Of a stretch of DNA of 64,000 bases, positions 42,010-53,589 are shown piece after piece. Position 1 is the first letter of the stretch. Every line of letters starts with the position of its first letter. Under the pieces are notes generated by a model. That model had not been told where the DNA came from, searched no databases, and worked only from the letters and a program-made list of their open reading frames with translations. Position numbers and translations under genes: made by a program. The DNA is taken from NCBI GenBank assembly GCA_037954235.1, contig JBBMOA010000015.1:437501-501500 (forward strand), read 5' to 3'. Source of the stretch: Aulostomus chinensis (taxonomy: Eukaryota; Chordata; Actinopteri; Syngnathiformes; Aulostomidae).

Positions 42010-44915
42010 GTGTGTTTTTCATTTTAAAAAAGTGAATTACAAAACATTCAGGTGAGAAAGAGTGCATGATAGAGCGCATAGTACAACATGTAAGAGCGCA
42101 TAGTACAACATGTAAGAGCGCATAGTACAACATGTTAGAGCGCATAGTACAACATGTAAGAGCGCATAGTACAACATGTTAGAGCGCATAGTACAACATG
42201 TTAGAGCGCATAGTACAACATGTAAGAGCGCATAGTACAACATGTTTGAGCGCATAGTACAACATGTAAGAGCGCATAGTACATGTTAGAGTGCATAGTA
42301 CAACATGTTAGAGCGCATAGTACAACATGTAAGAGCGCATAGTACAACATGTAAGAGCGCATAGTACATGTTAGAGTGCATAGTACAACATGTAAGAGCG
42401 CATAGTACATGTTAGAGTGCATAGTACAACATGTTAGAGTGCATAGTACAACATGTTAGAGCGCATAGTACAACATGTAAGAGCGCATAGTACATGTTAG
42501 AGTGCATAGTACAACATGTAAGAGCGCATAGTACAACATGTTAGAGCGCATAGTACAACATGTAAGAGCGCATAGTACATGTTAGAGTGCATAGTACAAC
42601 ATGTTAGAGCGCATAGTACAACATGTTAGAGCGCATAGTACAACATGTTAGAGCGCATAGTACATGTTAGAGTGCATAGTACAACATGTTAGAGCGCATA
42701 GTACAACATGTTAGAGCGCATAGTACAACATGTTAGAGCGCATAGTACAACATGTAAGAGCGCATAGTACATGTTAGAGTGCATAGTACAACATGTTAGA
42801 GCGCATAGTACATGTTAGAGTGCATAGTACAACATGTTAGAGTGCATAGTACAACATGTTAGAGCGCATAGTACATGTTAGAGTGCATAGTACAACATGT
42901 AAGAGCGCATAGTACAACATGTTAGAGCGCATAGTACAACATGTAAGAGCGCATAGTACATGTTAGAGTGCATAGTACAACATGTTAGAGCGCATAGTAC
43001 AACATGTTAGAGCGCATAGTACAACATGTTAGAGCGCATAGTACATGTTAGAGTGCATAGTACAACATGTTAGAGTGCATAGTACAACATGTTAGAGCGC
43101 ATAGTACAACATGTAAGAGCGCATAGTACATGTTAGAGTGCATAGTACAACATGTTAGAGCGCATAGTACAACATGTTAGAGCGCATAGTACAACATGTA
43201 AGAGCGCATAGTACATGTTAGAGCGCATAGTACAACATGCTAGAGCGCATAGTACAACATGTTAGAGCGCATAGTACAACATGTAAGAGCGCATAGTACA
43301 TGTTAGAGCGCATAGTACAACATGTTAGAGCGCATAGTACAACATGTAAGAGCGCATAGTACATGTTAGAGCGCATAGTACAACATGTTAGAGCGCATAG
43401 TACAACATGTTAGAGCGCATAGTACAACATGTTAGAGCGCATAGTACAACATGTAAGAGCGCATAGTACAACATGTTAGAGCGCATAGTACATGTTAGAG
43501 CGCATAGTACAACATGTAAGAGCGCATAGTACATGTTAGAGCGCATAGTACAACATGTAAGAGCGCATAGTACAACATGTAACAGCGCATAGTACATGTT
43601 AGAGCGCATAGTAAAACATGTTAGAGCGCATAGTACAACATGTTAGAGCGCATAGTACAACATGTAAGAGCGCATAGTACATGTTAGAGCGCATAGTACA
43701 ACATGTTAGAGCGCATAGTACAACATGTTAGAGCGCATAGTACAACATGTAAGAGCGCATAGTACATGTTAGAGCGCATAGTACAACATGTAAGAGCGCA
43801 TAGTACAACTTGTAACAGCGCATAGTACATGTTAGAGCGCATAGTAAAACATGTTAGAGCGCATAGTACAACATGTTAGAGCGCATAGTAAAACATGTTA
43901 GAGCGCATAGTACAACATGTTAGAGCGCATAGTAAAACATGTTAGAGCGTGTAGTACAACATGTTAGAGCATGTAGTACAACATGTTAGAGCATATAGCA
44001 CAACAAGTGAAAGTGTGTAGTACAACATTTTAAAGCGTGTAGTACAACATGTGAATGCGTGTAGGAAAACATTTTCAAGCATGTAGTACAACATGTTAGA
44101 GCATGTTGTGCAACATGTGAAAGTGTGTAGTAAAACATTTTCAAGTGTGTTGTACGACATGTTAGAGCATGTAGTACGCAGTATGTTGTAGTCATGTGAC
44201 CTCTGTGTGTGCCTCGACAGCGTTCAGCTCTCCACCTGGAACCTTCCCTGGGGCACCGTACCAGGTACCCAGCATGCACCACAGCTTCCTGTTAGCATGA
44301 AACATCCTTTTATTGTTGTCCCTTCAGGTTCTCGTTCCACTGGACGTTCCAGGAGAACTGATCAATAGCAGAAGTCTGGTTTCTCTCCATTTACGAGTTC
44401 AGTGTGTTCAACGTGCCAACCTGACAGGCAGTTTATAACTGAGGTTGCTCCTCCTGTGGTCCTTGCTGGTACTGCAGGAGGGACAACAGTCAGCAAATCA
44501 CACACAGATAAGGAGTTGTGCATATCTGTTGTCTGTCCAGCTTTACCCCTCTCAGGGCCTGTCAGGAGGAGGAGACCCCTCCTTCTATCAGGGGCCCCCA
44601 GGGCCCTCGGGCTCCTACGTGAACCAGCCCGGATACCAGAGCTACCACAGTGGGCCCCGGGCTTGGGACGGCCCAAAGCCTTATGGAGATCCAAACAAAC
44701 AGACAGGTAGGTCAAAGGTCACCAGAGCAGGATGACAGCTGTATGATTTGTTGATCAGTGACGTCACACTTCATTTCTCAGTGTACCTGGTGGAGCAGAA
44801 TCAACATGGCGCTGGCGGCAGAGGAGGTGGAGCATTGAACTCGTGTCTGTCGGCGTGCTCGGCTGCTCTGTGCTGCTGCTGCCTCTGGGACTTGTTGACC
44901 CACAACCTTCGCTGA
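41955..44915 (+). CDS. cystm1: Cysteine-rich transmembrane module-containing protein 1, complete (132 aa)
   Basis: CYSTM proteins are small tail-anchored proteins with a Pro/Gly/Tyr-rich cytosolic part and a C-terminal Cys-rich membrane segment; their molecular role is poorly defined. Four coding exons (55, 44, 166 and 134 nt) join in phase into 133 codons with stop. The N-terminus is MSEQPPPYAPPPPGGFNTG; the middle is rich in GPPGP and PGYQSYHSGP. The end has VYLVEQNQ then CLSACSAALCCCCLWDLLT, the diagnostic module. Vertebrate CYSTM1 as I recall it is about 97 aa, so this one has a longer middle and a short extension after LLT. Position beside apbb3/sra1 agrees with human 5q31.3. Intron 1 is dominated by a satellite. 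Confidence 0.9.
42060..44190. repeat. 22/19-bp satellite array, about 100 copies, in cystm1 intron 1
   Basis: Units of AGAGCGCATAGTACAACATGTT (22 bp) mixed with AGAGCGCATAGTACATGTT (19 bp, lacking ACA). Copies are highly uniform until about 43900, then degrade to AGCGTGTAGTACAACATGTT-like and more divergent forms up to 30 bp before exon 2. Confidence 0.98.
44221..44264 (+). CDS. cystm1: cystm1 coding exon 2
   Basis: Acceptor CTCGACAG, donor GTACCC. Encodes AFSSPPGTFPGAPYQ. Short and low-complexity, supported by phase. Confidence 0.75.
44541..44706 (+). CDS. cystm1: cystm1 coding exon 3
   Basis: Acceptor GTCTGTCCAG, donor GTAGGT. Encodes LYPSQGLSGGGDPSFYQGPP and PGYQSYHSGPRAWDGP. Confidence 0.85.
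44782..44915 (+). CDS. cystm1: cystm1 coding exon 4 (CYSTM module)
   Basis: Acceptor TTTCTCAG. Encodes VYLVEQNQHG and the Cys-rich membrane module ALCCCCLWDLLT, ending in TGA. Confidence 0.94.
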
Positions 44916-45054
44916 CCTCTGACACTAACTTCTACACCTCTTCTATCCCATCATGCAGTGGGGTCAGTGTGACGTAGAGGCTTGCTTGATGCTGAGTCAT
45001 CATCATCATCATCACCTGTGCTTACTTAGGTTTGTTTTTAAACTAAAAAAGATC

Positions 45055-45068
45055 AATAAAAGAATAAA
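45055..45068 (+). terminator. cystm1: cystm1 polyadenylation signals
   Basis: Two AATAAA motifs (45055-45060 and 45063-45068), 140-150 nt after the stop. Confidence 0.75.
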
Positions 45069-45195
45069 ACAGGGATCTCTTTGCTGACATCAAAGTTCTT
45101 GTCCTGCCAGCTGACAGGATCATTGGCGAGTTTAGTTCTAAATTTCTGCTTTGATTAATGAGGCTTCAGGTGTTTTAAACCAGGTGGACCAATCA

Positions 45196-45454
45196 GACGG
45201 CGGCCCGGTGGAGCAGTGGTCCTCCCTGTGGCCCCCATCAAGAAGGTTGTGGGTGGAGCCCCGGCTGCAGCACGGGGTCTTTCTGGGTGGAGTCTCCATG
45301 TTCTCCCTGTTCCTGCTGGGTTCTCTCTGGTACTCCAGCTTCCTCCACAGTCCAAAGACATCAAGAGGGACCAGGTTAATCCAGACTCTAAATTGACCGT
45401 AGGCGTGGCTGGGAGAGCCAATGGTTGTCTGTCTCTATGTGTTGGCCCTGAACT
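45196..45454 (+). mobile_element. SINE-like dispersed element (same family as 9137-9512), 3'-truncated
   Basis: Contains GGTGGAGCAGTGGTCCTCCC, TCTCCATGTTCTCCCTGTTC and CTCCACAGTCCAAAGACATC in the family's order. Confidence 0.8.
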
Positions 45455-46174
45455 CTGATACTGCAGGTTAGAGGACCTGAGATCAGAATTATGTGCGTGA
45501 GGAGATGCTTTTAAGGTTCCGCGCTGATTGAATCTCCAGTCAGGATTCCTGAAAACTTGTGTTTTCTTATCACACGGACGTTGACCCGGCTGGAGGGGTT
45601 CATGTCTGGAGGGGAGGGACCTCCTGAATCCTCTGTTAACCCTAACAATATGAGCAGTGATCAGATTTCTCTGTAGTTTCCATTTTTATTCCTGACTGAC
45701 CAGCACTTTTTTTTAAATTTAACTTTTCTGTCAGTCTCTATTTTTCTTTTTTATCTTTTATATCCTGGTGATGGTCACTCGCTCGGCCATATTTGGAGTC
45801 TTTTGTGACAGACTGAATGTCACTTCTTCCTGTTTGATTGTACCAACAAAGTTTTTCAAATGACAAAGCAACAGGCTGGAAGTAAAACCGTCATGTTGCC
45901 CTCACAGGGCGAGACAAACGTGTGAAAATGAAGGAAGCAAGACAAGGGTTACATTCATGTTTATGATTGACTCATCCACCTCATGACGCTGCTCCAGAGA
46001 GAAAGTGTCATATTAAAAATGAAGATCATGAAGAAGATCATTTGACCTCCACCATTAATTGGATACATGCACTCCTCATTATCCTTGAGACAGAACCCTG
46101 CAGAGAAGAGCCCTGGAACATGACACATGAAAACTAAACCCTTGTCACGCTTTGATAGAATTTGAAATCACATC
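45455..46174. other. Intergenic, cystm1 to OR pseudogene
   Basis: Non-coding, AT-rich. Nothing recognised. Confidence 0.4.
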
Positions 46175-47131
46175 TCAGCAAGAGTTGTCCGCTTTCGCTG
46201 GAACAACCGAGAGTTTCAGCCGACAGCAGAGACGGTAGACGAAGGCGGGTCTGAGGGTTTGGTCTCTGAACCCGTCGATGAGACAACTCCGCCATCTGGG
46301 GAGAATGAATATAAAAATGTACAACACATTCTGGATGCGTATGAAAGCAACCCTTGTTAGGTGTTTTACAATGACAGCAATTAAAGAATTGAAAAGAGTT
46401 GAGGAGAGACTGAGGCCGAGCCGCACCAGTTGCAGCAGGAGAGTCTCACGAGCTTTGTGCGCCAAAGCTCAGTCTGCGCAGGCCGACCTGGCTGCTGCTA
46501 TCGCACCAACATAAGTAGCAACGATGGCCAGGCATGCACGTACAAACAGAAGAACCATGTAGGCTTTGTCATAACGATGAGATACTGGCACAAGAAACAT
46601 GACACGTGCTGCAGAGGTTGGCCATCTGCAGACTCCAGCTCACGAAATGGAACTGTACCAGCAGCAGAACTCGAACCAGAACATTCAGTGAACCAAAGGT
46701 CCAAACACTGAGAGCCGGCGCGGTGTTTCTGATGGTGGCGATGGTAGCATGTCTCAGCGGGGAGCACACAGCTGAGTACCTCTCCAGAGACATCACCGTC
46801 AGTGTGAGAGGAGACACTTCATTTGTGAGATTGGCCATCATGACAAGAGCCCCACATGCAGGATAGGACAGCCTTGTTCTGCTGGTAGACAGCAGGTACA
46901 GGAACTGGCCCAGTCCCAGCTGGGCAATGTCTGCCAAAAGGAGGTTACAGAGAAGAACGGAGCGTGAGGACGGAACACCTGCTTACTCCTCAGAGTGAAC
47001 AACATGACCCCGTTGAAGACGAACAATACGAAGCATGGCAGCGTGGTCAGACTGGACAGCACCACTCGCTCTGAGATTCCCAGTCCAGCGGTCCTGTTGG
47101 TCCGAGCTGGAGCTGGAGCTGGAGACGACAT
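46175..47131 (-). pseudogene. Odorant receptor 131-like (class A GPCR) pseudogene
   Basis: Segments match a fish odorant receptor of the 131 type. An N-terminus with a glycosylation-like NRT is followed by a TM1 region (VVLSSLTTLPCFVLFVFNGV), then LLLADIAQLGLGQFLYLL (TM2). Next come MSLERYSAVCSPLRHATIAT (TM3/IC2, the MxLERYxAVCxPLRH signature) and, at the C-terminus, FRDQTLRPAFVYRLCCRLKL. The gene is broken: the frame changes near 46960 (a one-base loss before TM2) and again between about 46700 and 46600, and there is an in-frame TGA near 46466. No full-length product is possible. Such receptors are usually single-exon, and none of the breaks has splice signals. Confidence 0.85.
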
Positions 47132-47769
47132 CTCAGAGGCGCACAGAAGACACGATGCGTACGAACATGAGGATCGCAATCCACATACACACAAATACAA
47201 AGGAAACAACTCTGTTAGGTTCTCAGAACAATAAACAGAATTAATTTGATGTGGAGTCTCATCAAAGCTGGAACCACCCAAGGACCGTCACCTGTGGACA
47301 GCAGACAAACAGGGGGCGGTCCCATGTCAGCAGAGCTGCTCTGCAGGATTTGCCCACCCTCACATTACATATATAAGCCTTGTCTAACACCCCGATCATG
47401 TGACAGTGACCTCAGAACGGTTGTCGACTGGTAACACGTGATGTCCATGTGATCAGATCAGCCTTGTAAATGAACTCCCACAAGGTCCCAAAATGAGTCA
47501 AATGGAACCAAATGAAAAGGGCAGTTGAAGTGTGCGACAGCCTAAAGGGAGCAGATGGAGCCAGACAGGAAATCTCCACATGGATGGCACAATGTATCTG
47601 GTCAGTTTTCAAAATAAAACACCATTTGCAGGCCCAATATAAACACAGACTCCAAGTGTGGGGGATTGAAACACATCGATCAAGAGGCAACGACCAAACC
47701 AGCGGAATCTGAACAAGTCAACAAAGCAGCCGAGCCTGGTGGAAACGGAGGGTCAAGCTCGCAATTTGT
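47132..47769. other. Intergenic, right of the OR pseudogene
   Basis: Non-coding. No feature recognised. Confidence 0.4.
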
Positions 47770-48036
47770 AAAACCAAATAATGCCATAATGGACTCAGTT
47801 TTATAGAGCGCTCTTCTACCTCAGCGGCTCTCAACAGCATCGTCTCATTCACCCGTTTCCCCCCCTCACTCACTGATGGTGGAGCTGCCATGCAAGGCGC
47901 CAGCCTACTCATCAGGAGCAATTATGGGTTCAGTATCTTGCTCAAGGACACTTGGACACGGTCACCGGGGTCGAGGATCGAACCAGCGACCCTTGGGTTG
48001 CTAGACGGCCGCTCTACCCCTGAGCCACGGCGCCCA
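47770..48036 (-). mobile_element. tRNA-derived SINE
   Basis: On the minus strand the head GGCGCCGTGGCTCAGGGGTA and GAGCGGCCGTC form a box-A-like region, and CTGGTTCGATCCTCG is a good box B. The tRNA-like head is followed by GACACTTGGACAC-complement sequence, typical of a widespread fish SINE, down to about 47770. Confidence 0.75.
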
Positions 48037-50371
48037 CAGATAATGAACCACAACGACCAAAAAATACCTTCAAACTCCATCAGCCCAGTTGGAGGACGCG
48101 AACAGGGAAAGGACCAAGGACGCCGGTAGACTTGAACTCCTTCACTTGGGTGAAGACCTTCTCTACCTGAAGCGGACTATCGATGGTTTTCCTGCTGAGA
48201 ACCACAGAACAAGGATCAGGATCAGGATCCCCCCCAGCCTCTTGAACAGGACTTGGTCATCGCCCCTCTGGCAATTTGCAAAAACATGTAAAGGCCATAC
48301 TGCCAGGCTCCTTGTCGGATCCTTACAAGAGTGGAAAACCGGTCAGGTGTTCCACAGCCAGGCCAGAATCTGTCTCCCTCCTCTTCAGTACCAGATTCCA
48401 GTAGCAGCCGAACCCTCCTCGCCGGCTAAAATACTGCTAACTTCTGTCTTTGTCTTTGTAATGGGAAAGGGTTTATTTAGCGTTCACTCCTGGGTCACAT
48501 GACCCTGCAGGAGATACGATTGTTTATTGATTGTATATGAAAGCAAAGGGATCGTTGCGTCCGTGCGCCCTCCAACATGGACGTGGCGCGTATCTGAGGA
48601 AAATCAGGAGGAGGAGTTACAAACACCATCAGGCGGTGCCTCCTGTCTGTAGTTCCTCTTTCTCACAACATACACCTGCGTCCGTGTCGGTTTCCCTGAC
48701 CCGGTTCAAGCCCCGAACAAAGCTGATGGGTCCCGTTCCCGTAAGGAGAACTGCCCTTCTGTTGCTTTTTTCTTCTGCATCACGTTCAACAGTACAAGCG
48801 CTGTCCTCATCCCGTCAACGTAGTACTGGAGTGTAGTATATTGGGGTTGTATACAGTATTTGGTAGCTATAGAAAAAGCAGTATGGAGGGTGGATGGATG
48901 GATGTGACAAGCTTTCATCACCTTCACCTGGGTTAGTGCTCATGTGACCGCTGGTGGGCGCCACAGCTGATTGACAGCCGGAGTCATGTGACTCTGGACG
49001 AGTGTTGCTGTTTCTTCATTTGTCTCCTCAAACTAATTAAATATCGCACTACACCACGCAGTACATCGCCTCCTTTGATCCACTAAATTGCAAGTGATTG
49101 ACAAGCTTCTTAATGATTAATCTCAGATGCTGGGTCGGTCGTCCCGGGGCGTCCCGCGCTCGAACCCGCCATAGTTTACATGGAAAGATCCCATTACCTG
49201 CTTATTGGCGCTCACAGGCCCCACTTTCTTTGCGTGAGACAAACAGAGTTCAAACCCGCTTCAACTTTATGTTCCAACTTGAGGTTTGATGTTTTCTGTC
49301 TGTACTTTGTTCTTGTTTTCACTTGTTAACTTTGCCATACTTCGTCTCCACGGACCTGTACATCCTCCCATCTCCATTAAAATTCCAGACAAAAACCCAC
49401 AGGAATGATTAATGAAGTAAGTATTTACTGAAAGCATCAGTTAGACAGGGCTGAATATTTAATGTCTCTAAATTGGTTATCGGGGGATTGAGGCAGTTTA
49501 GGGATTCCAGGCCCAGAACAAACAACCTTCGCTCTGGAGAAATCAGCCGTCACTTGAGACCCCAACGCAAATAGAAAAGACACGCCTGCGCAGTCCACAG
49601 CCAAATTGACTCCTGACGCTTTGTGGTTTGGGACAAAAATGCGGGTTTTGTTTTTCAAGATATGCTTTGTACAGATTTTTTTGTTTGTTAGACTTTTTTA
49701 TTGGTTTAAGTAGTTTTCTGCTGTGCTGCACGCAGGAGGAGGTACCAACCTGGGACCAAACAGGCTCAGCGGCTCCTTAGAAATGCAGGTCTGTTGGAAA
49801 GGCAGGAAAACTATTTTCTACAGTGACCTGAACCCCACACGGGGGCGTGACGTGCTCTGTTTGAGAAACACCAGCTGCTGCTGTCCTGCCCCCCCGGGAC
49901 GACATACCTTCAGCCGGTAAACAGTCACGTGATGTGTGTGAACAGGGCGGGCCTGCCCGTTCCAGGAGAAATGTGACCTGTCAACGACCTGCTGGCCGGA
50001 CTGCGGTTCGGCAGAGACACCTAATAAATTAGTGAAGTCCGCCATGCTTCGTTTTGCAGAAACTGGGCCTGGAACCTGCAGCAGCCATGGAACCAACGCC
50101 TCCACTCGAACCAATCAGCTTCCCTCTGTGGATGTAGAACCTGAGGATGCTTTTCTTTAACCGGCCTGTAGAGGCTCGGTTCCGTCCCCACCTCCTCCTC
50201 CCAGGTCACGGCTCTGTGTGGCGGTGTGGTACCGGGACATGGCCGCTAAGGGGCGCAGTGGTACTGCTGAGCCCGCCTCGATGCTTTTGTTTTGAAAGTG
50301 GAAAACGGAAGTGCGAGCTTTATTGTTCTAGCCTGGACGTGTCGACGCTCCATCCTCCTCCACCCGTTTCC
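48037..50371. other. Intergenic up to trappc14
   Basis: Non-coding as far as I can see. The last 200-300 bp before the trappc14 start are GC-richer and probably hold its promoter and 5' UTR. Confidence 0.4.
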
Positions 50372-50564
50372 ATGGTGCAGATGATGGAGTCTCAATGCGA
50401 GTATTTCATGTATTTCCCCGCGGTTCCCATCACGGACCTTTCGGACCCGGCCCGGTACCGCACTCTGCCCCGCCGGAGCCACCTGTACCTGGGGGAGACC
50501 GTCCGGTTCCTCTTGGTGCTGCGCTGCAGAGACGCCAGGGCGACGCCGACCGAGCAGGGCCCCG
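50372..50564 (+). CDS. trappc14: trappc14 coding exon 1
   Basis: Encodes the N-terminal LYLGETVRFLLVLRCR block. Donor GTGAGT runs straight into a GT repeat and poly-G. Confidence 0.93.
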
Positions 50565-50568
50565 GTGA

Positions 50569-50607
<39 letters not shown>

Positions 50608-53519
50608 GGGGGGGGGGGATCCGTTCATATTCATATCCAGCTAAACATCAACAATCATTCATCAGAACAATAATAGGAGTGGCGACCGTCCAGGTGAACC
50701 CCGCCCCCCGCCAGATGTCAGCTGGGATAGGCTCCACCCCCGCGACCCTTGACCTTATAGAAAATGCATGGATGGACAGTGACAGTAACAATTATATTAA
50801 TAATAATTGTCTTTGTCATCCAAAACTCATCTTAAAATATTTTTGTTGACAACACATTGACATGATAAATAAGATGACAAAGGCCACATGACCTCTGACC
50901 TTCAGTGCAGCTTCATTCAGGGTCGTAGACCGGACCAGGCTTCCAGTTTCACTGAGTACTGGACCCATCAGGGCTGGAACCAAACCACCTCATCTTGACT
51001 CAGCAGAAAATGGGTCAGAAGTTCCGATCAAAGCTGAGCAACCGGGACGAATCAGAGCTCTGTTTTGTCTTTTGATTGCTGATAAAATCGGTTTAAAAAC
51101 CTCCTGCCGGCTCAGCCTGAGGAAGCAACTTGCTTAAACATTTCAAAATTCAGAACTTTCACACCAGGATTTTATTTTCTCTGCAGATGCACACGGTCCT
51201 CGCTGGTCACTGATAACCAGTATTTTTTTCCCCTGTCCTGTTCAGCAGCATCCATGTTCCTGGTGCCTTGTTGTTCTGAAGCAGTTTTACTCTGCAAAGG
51301 AGGAACCTGATCAACTCCTCCTGTCACCATCTGTGTTTAACTTTATTAGGAATGGTGTTGGTTCATTGGTGAAGCTACTGGACTGAGGACAGGAGAGGAC
51401 AGAGAGAGAGAACAGGGACAGGACAGGGAAGACAAAAACAAGAACAACAATAGCAGAAAAAAACAAACAAACAAAGAAAAAGTAACAACAACAACAGAGA
51501 GGAGAAAAGAAAAAAAAAGGGAAAAACATTGCTAGCAGAATTTCCAGTGCAGGGTTACCATTTGGTTTAATATAATTTTTAGATAAATGTCTGAGTGTGT
51601 GATGATGGGTCAGTTGTGCGCCGCATGAGTGTTTGTGTGTGTGTATGCGCGCGTGTGTATGTGTGTGTGTATGTGTGTGTGCTACGGTTTGTCTTGGATG
51701 CTGTAGCTGATAACCAGTATTTGGCCTCTGGTCCAAACAACAAACCAGCTCCACGCGGTTCAGCCCTCAAAAACACTCAGCCGCCCCGCGAGTCAGTCAG
51801 ATGTGGTTTTTGCAGGCAAAAGCAGCGCGATGACCACATTGAAGCGCAGGGACCCAGTCACCTCCCTCATGAACAGTCCAGGCAACAAAGATGTCTCCCG
51901 AGGCTTCCAAGGCCCACGTGAGACTGCTGAATATCACCAGGACCAACTTCCTCAATGTTTGTGACATCACTCATCCTGCTTGTCGCTCCGCCTCTGTGAA
52001 TTGCGATCTCCGAGATGATTGACACCACTGAGCCCAACCACAGTCCTCCAGAGTCAAACTGCTCAGTGAAAACTGCGCTTCGTTCGGTTTCATGGCATCT
52101 TACAGTCTGAACAGGCTCTCTGCTGCCGTTTCCTCCAATGGGTGTCGCAGGAGTGCGTCCTCATCCGTAACCATGGCAGCGTTCCACGTCACTGACCACG
52201 TCACTGACCACGTCACTGACCACGTCACTGACCACGTCACTGACCACGTCAGCTTGCGTGAACCGACACAGTCTCATGGAACCAGTGCGACGTCAATGAA
52301 CAGTGGTGTATGAATTCTGTCACACAGCTAAAGAGGAGGAGGTCCCAGGTGGCAGCGCCACTCGCCACTCATGAGAACCTACGAGTGGAGCAAACACACC
52401 AGAGGAAGAACGGCGGAGGAGAGAAACGTCTGAATGACTCGTTTGATTCATGTGCAAATGGCTTCGATGTGCTGAATGTGCAAAGAGATCAGGGTCCAGG
52501 TTGGTACTGAAGCACCCGCCCAAGTCCACCCACAGCTTCTCAGCTCGGCCGCCACTGTTGTGTCGTCACCCCCCCCCCCCCCCCCCCCAGCTTAGTCGCC
52601 TGTGTCACTACAGTCAAGGACCCTGATTGGGTCACTGGAATTCCAGCCTGGACCAGTGTGCTCCCGGCCCCTGGAGCCAGGCCTGGTCTGGCTACCAGAG
52701 GAGCAGCAAGAATAACCTCAAGTGCCTCTTGTGTTGTCCAGCAGGGGGCGCTGATGCCACCACATCAGGTTTCGGGACAGAGCCGGCCAGCAGCCGGGCC
52801 TGGAGGGAGCTGGCCGGCTCCCTCTGCGCGGTGGCCAGCGTGAGTCCAGGAGAAAGCAACCGCCACCGGGGCAGCCAGCAGCACCACGACTACCAGAGCA
52901 GCGGGGACGAAGCCAACGAGGAGGGCGAGGAGGACTACATTGCAGCGGCAGAGGCCGCCATCGCAGCGCTGGGCAGCAGGGTGGACTCGCGGTGTCGGAG
53001 CTTCAGGGACTGCAAGCCGCTGCTCATTCATAACTCCTCTGGGACAGCGGCGAGGGAGTTCCACAGGGCACCTGTTCAGGTAGAGCGGTGCTGATGCTCC
53101 GGCTGTTCATTGGATTGTCCAGTGACAGTAAAAGTATTTGTTCTTTGGCAGAGCCGGATGCCTTAGAAGTAGGAATTACTAGTCCTTGACTGTATTTGCC
53201 AGTAATCTTTGTCCTGATCTTTGAGCTGCTGGTGGTTTCTCGTCCATGTCAGTCTCCTCTGGACGAACCGGTGGTCCTGACGGACGAGGTGATCTTCCCT
53301 CTCACCGTGTCTCTGGACAAACTCCCCGTCAGCACCCTGAAAGTCAAGGTCAGGAGGACGGGCGTCCGTCCATCTTGGTTCACTTGTCTTCACTGTCACT
53401 GAGGGTTTCCTCCATCCAGAGCTTCAGATCTGTTAGCCAATCAAATCTTTCCTTTGAGCTGGAATCCACAGTGGAGGTGTAGCATTTAGATCATTGCAAT
53501 TAAGTTACTTACACCAGTT

Positions 53520-53589
<70 letters not shown>

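Larger units (their letters stand above)
50565..52741. other. trappc14 intron 1
   Basis: 2.2 kb with a GT/poly-G tract (50573-50618), a SINE-like 3' end, a 5'-truncated retroposon, a 12-bp tandem repeat and a poly-C run (52569-52588). Confidence 0.8.

Noticed and set aside
42036..44282. CRISPR-like look of regularly spaced direct repeats
   Set aside because: Units are contiguous with no unique spacers, and the genome is a vertebrate's; ordinary satellite. The same holds for the arrays at 27345-27945 and 57128-58088.
47951..48036. tRNA gene on the minus strand
   Set aside because: Same reasoning: tRNA-derived SINE head followed by a SINE body.
52092..52313. ORF with HVTD repeats as a small protein
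   Set aside because: A 12-bp tandem repeat inside trappc14 intron 1; no splice or homology support.
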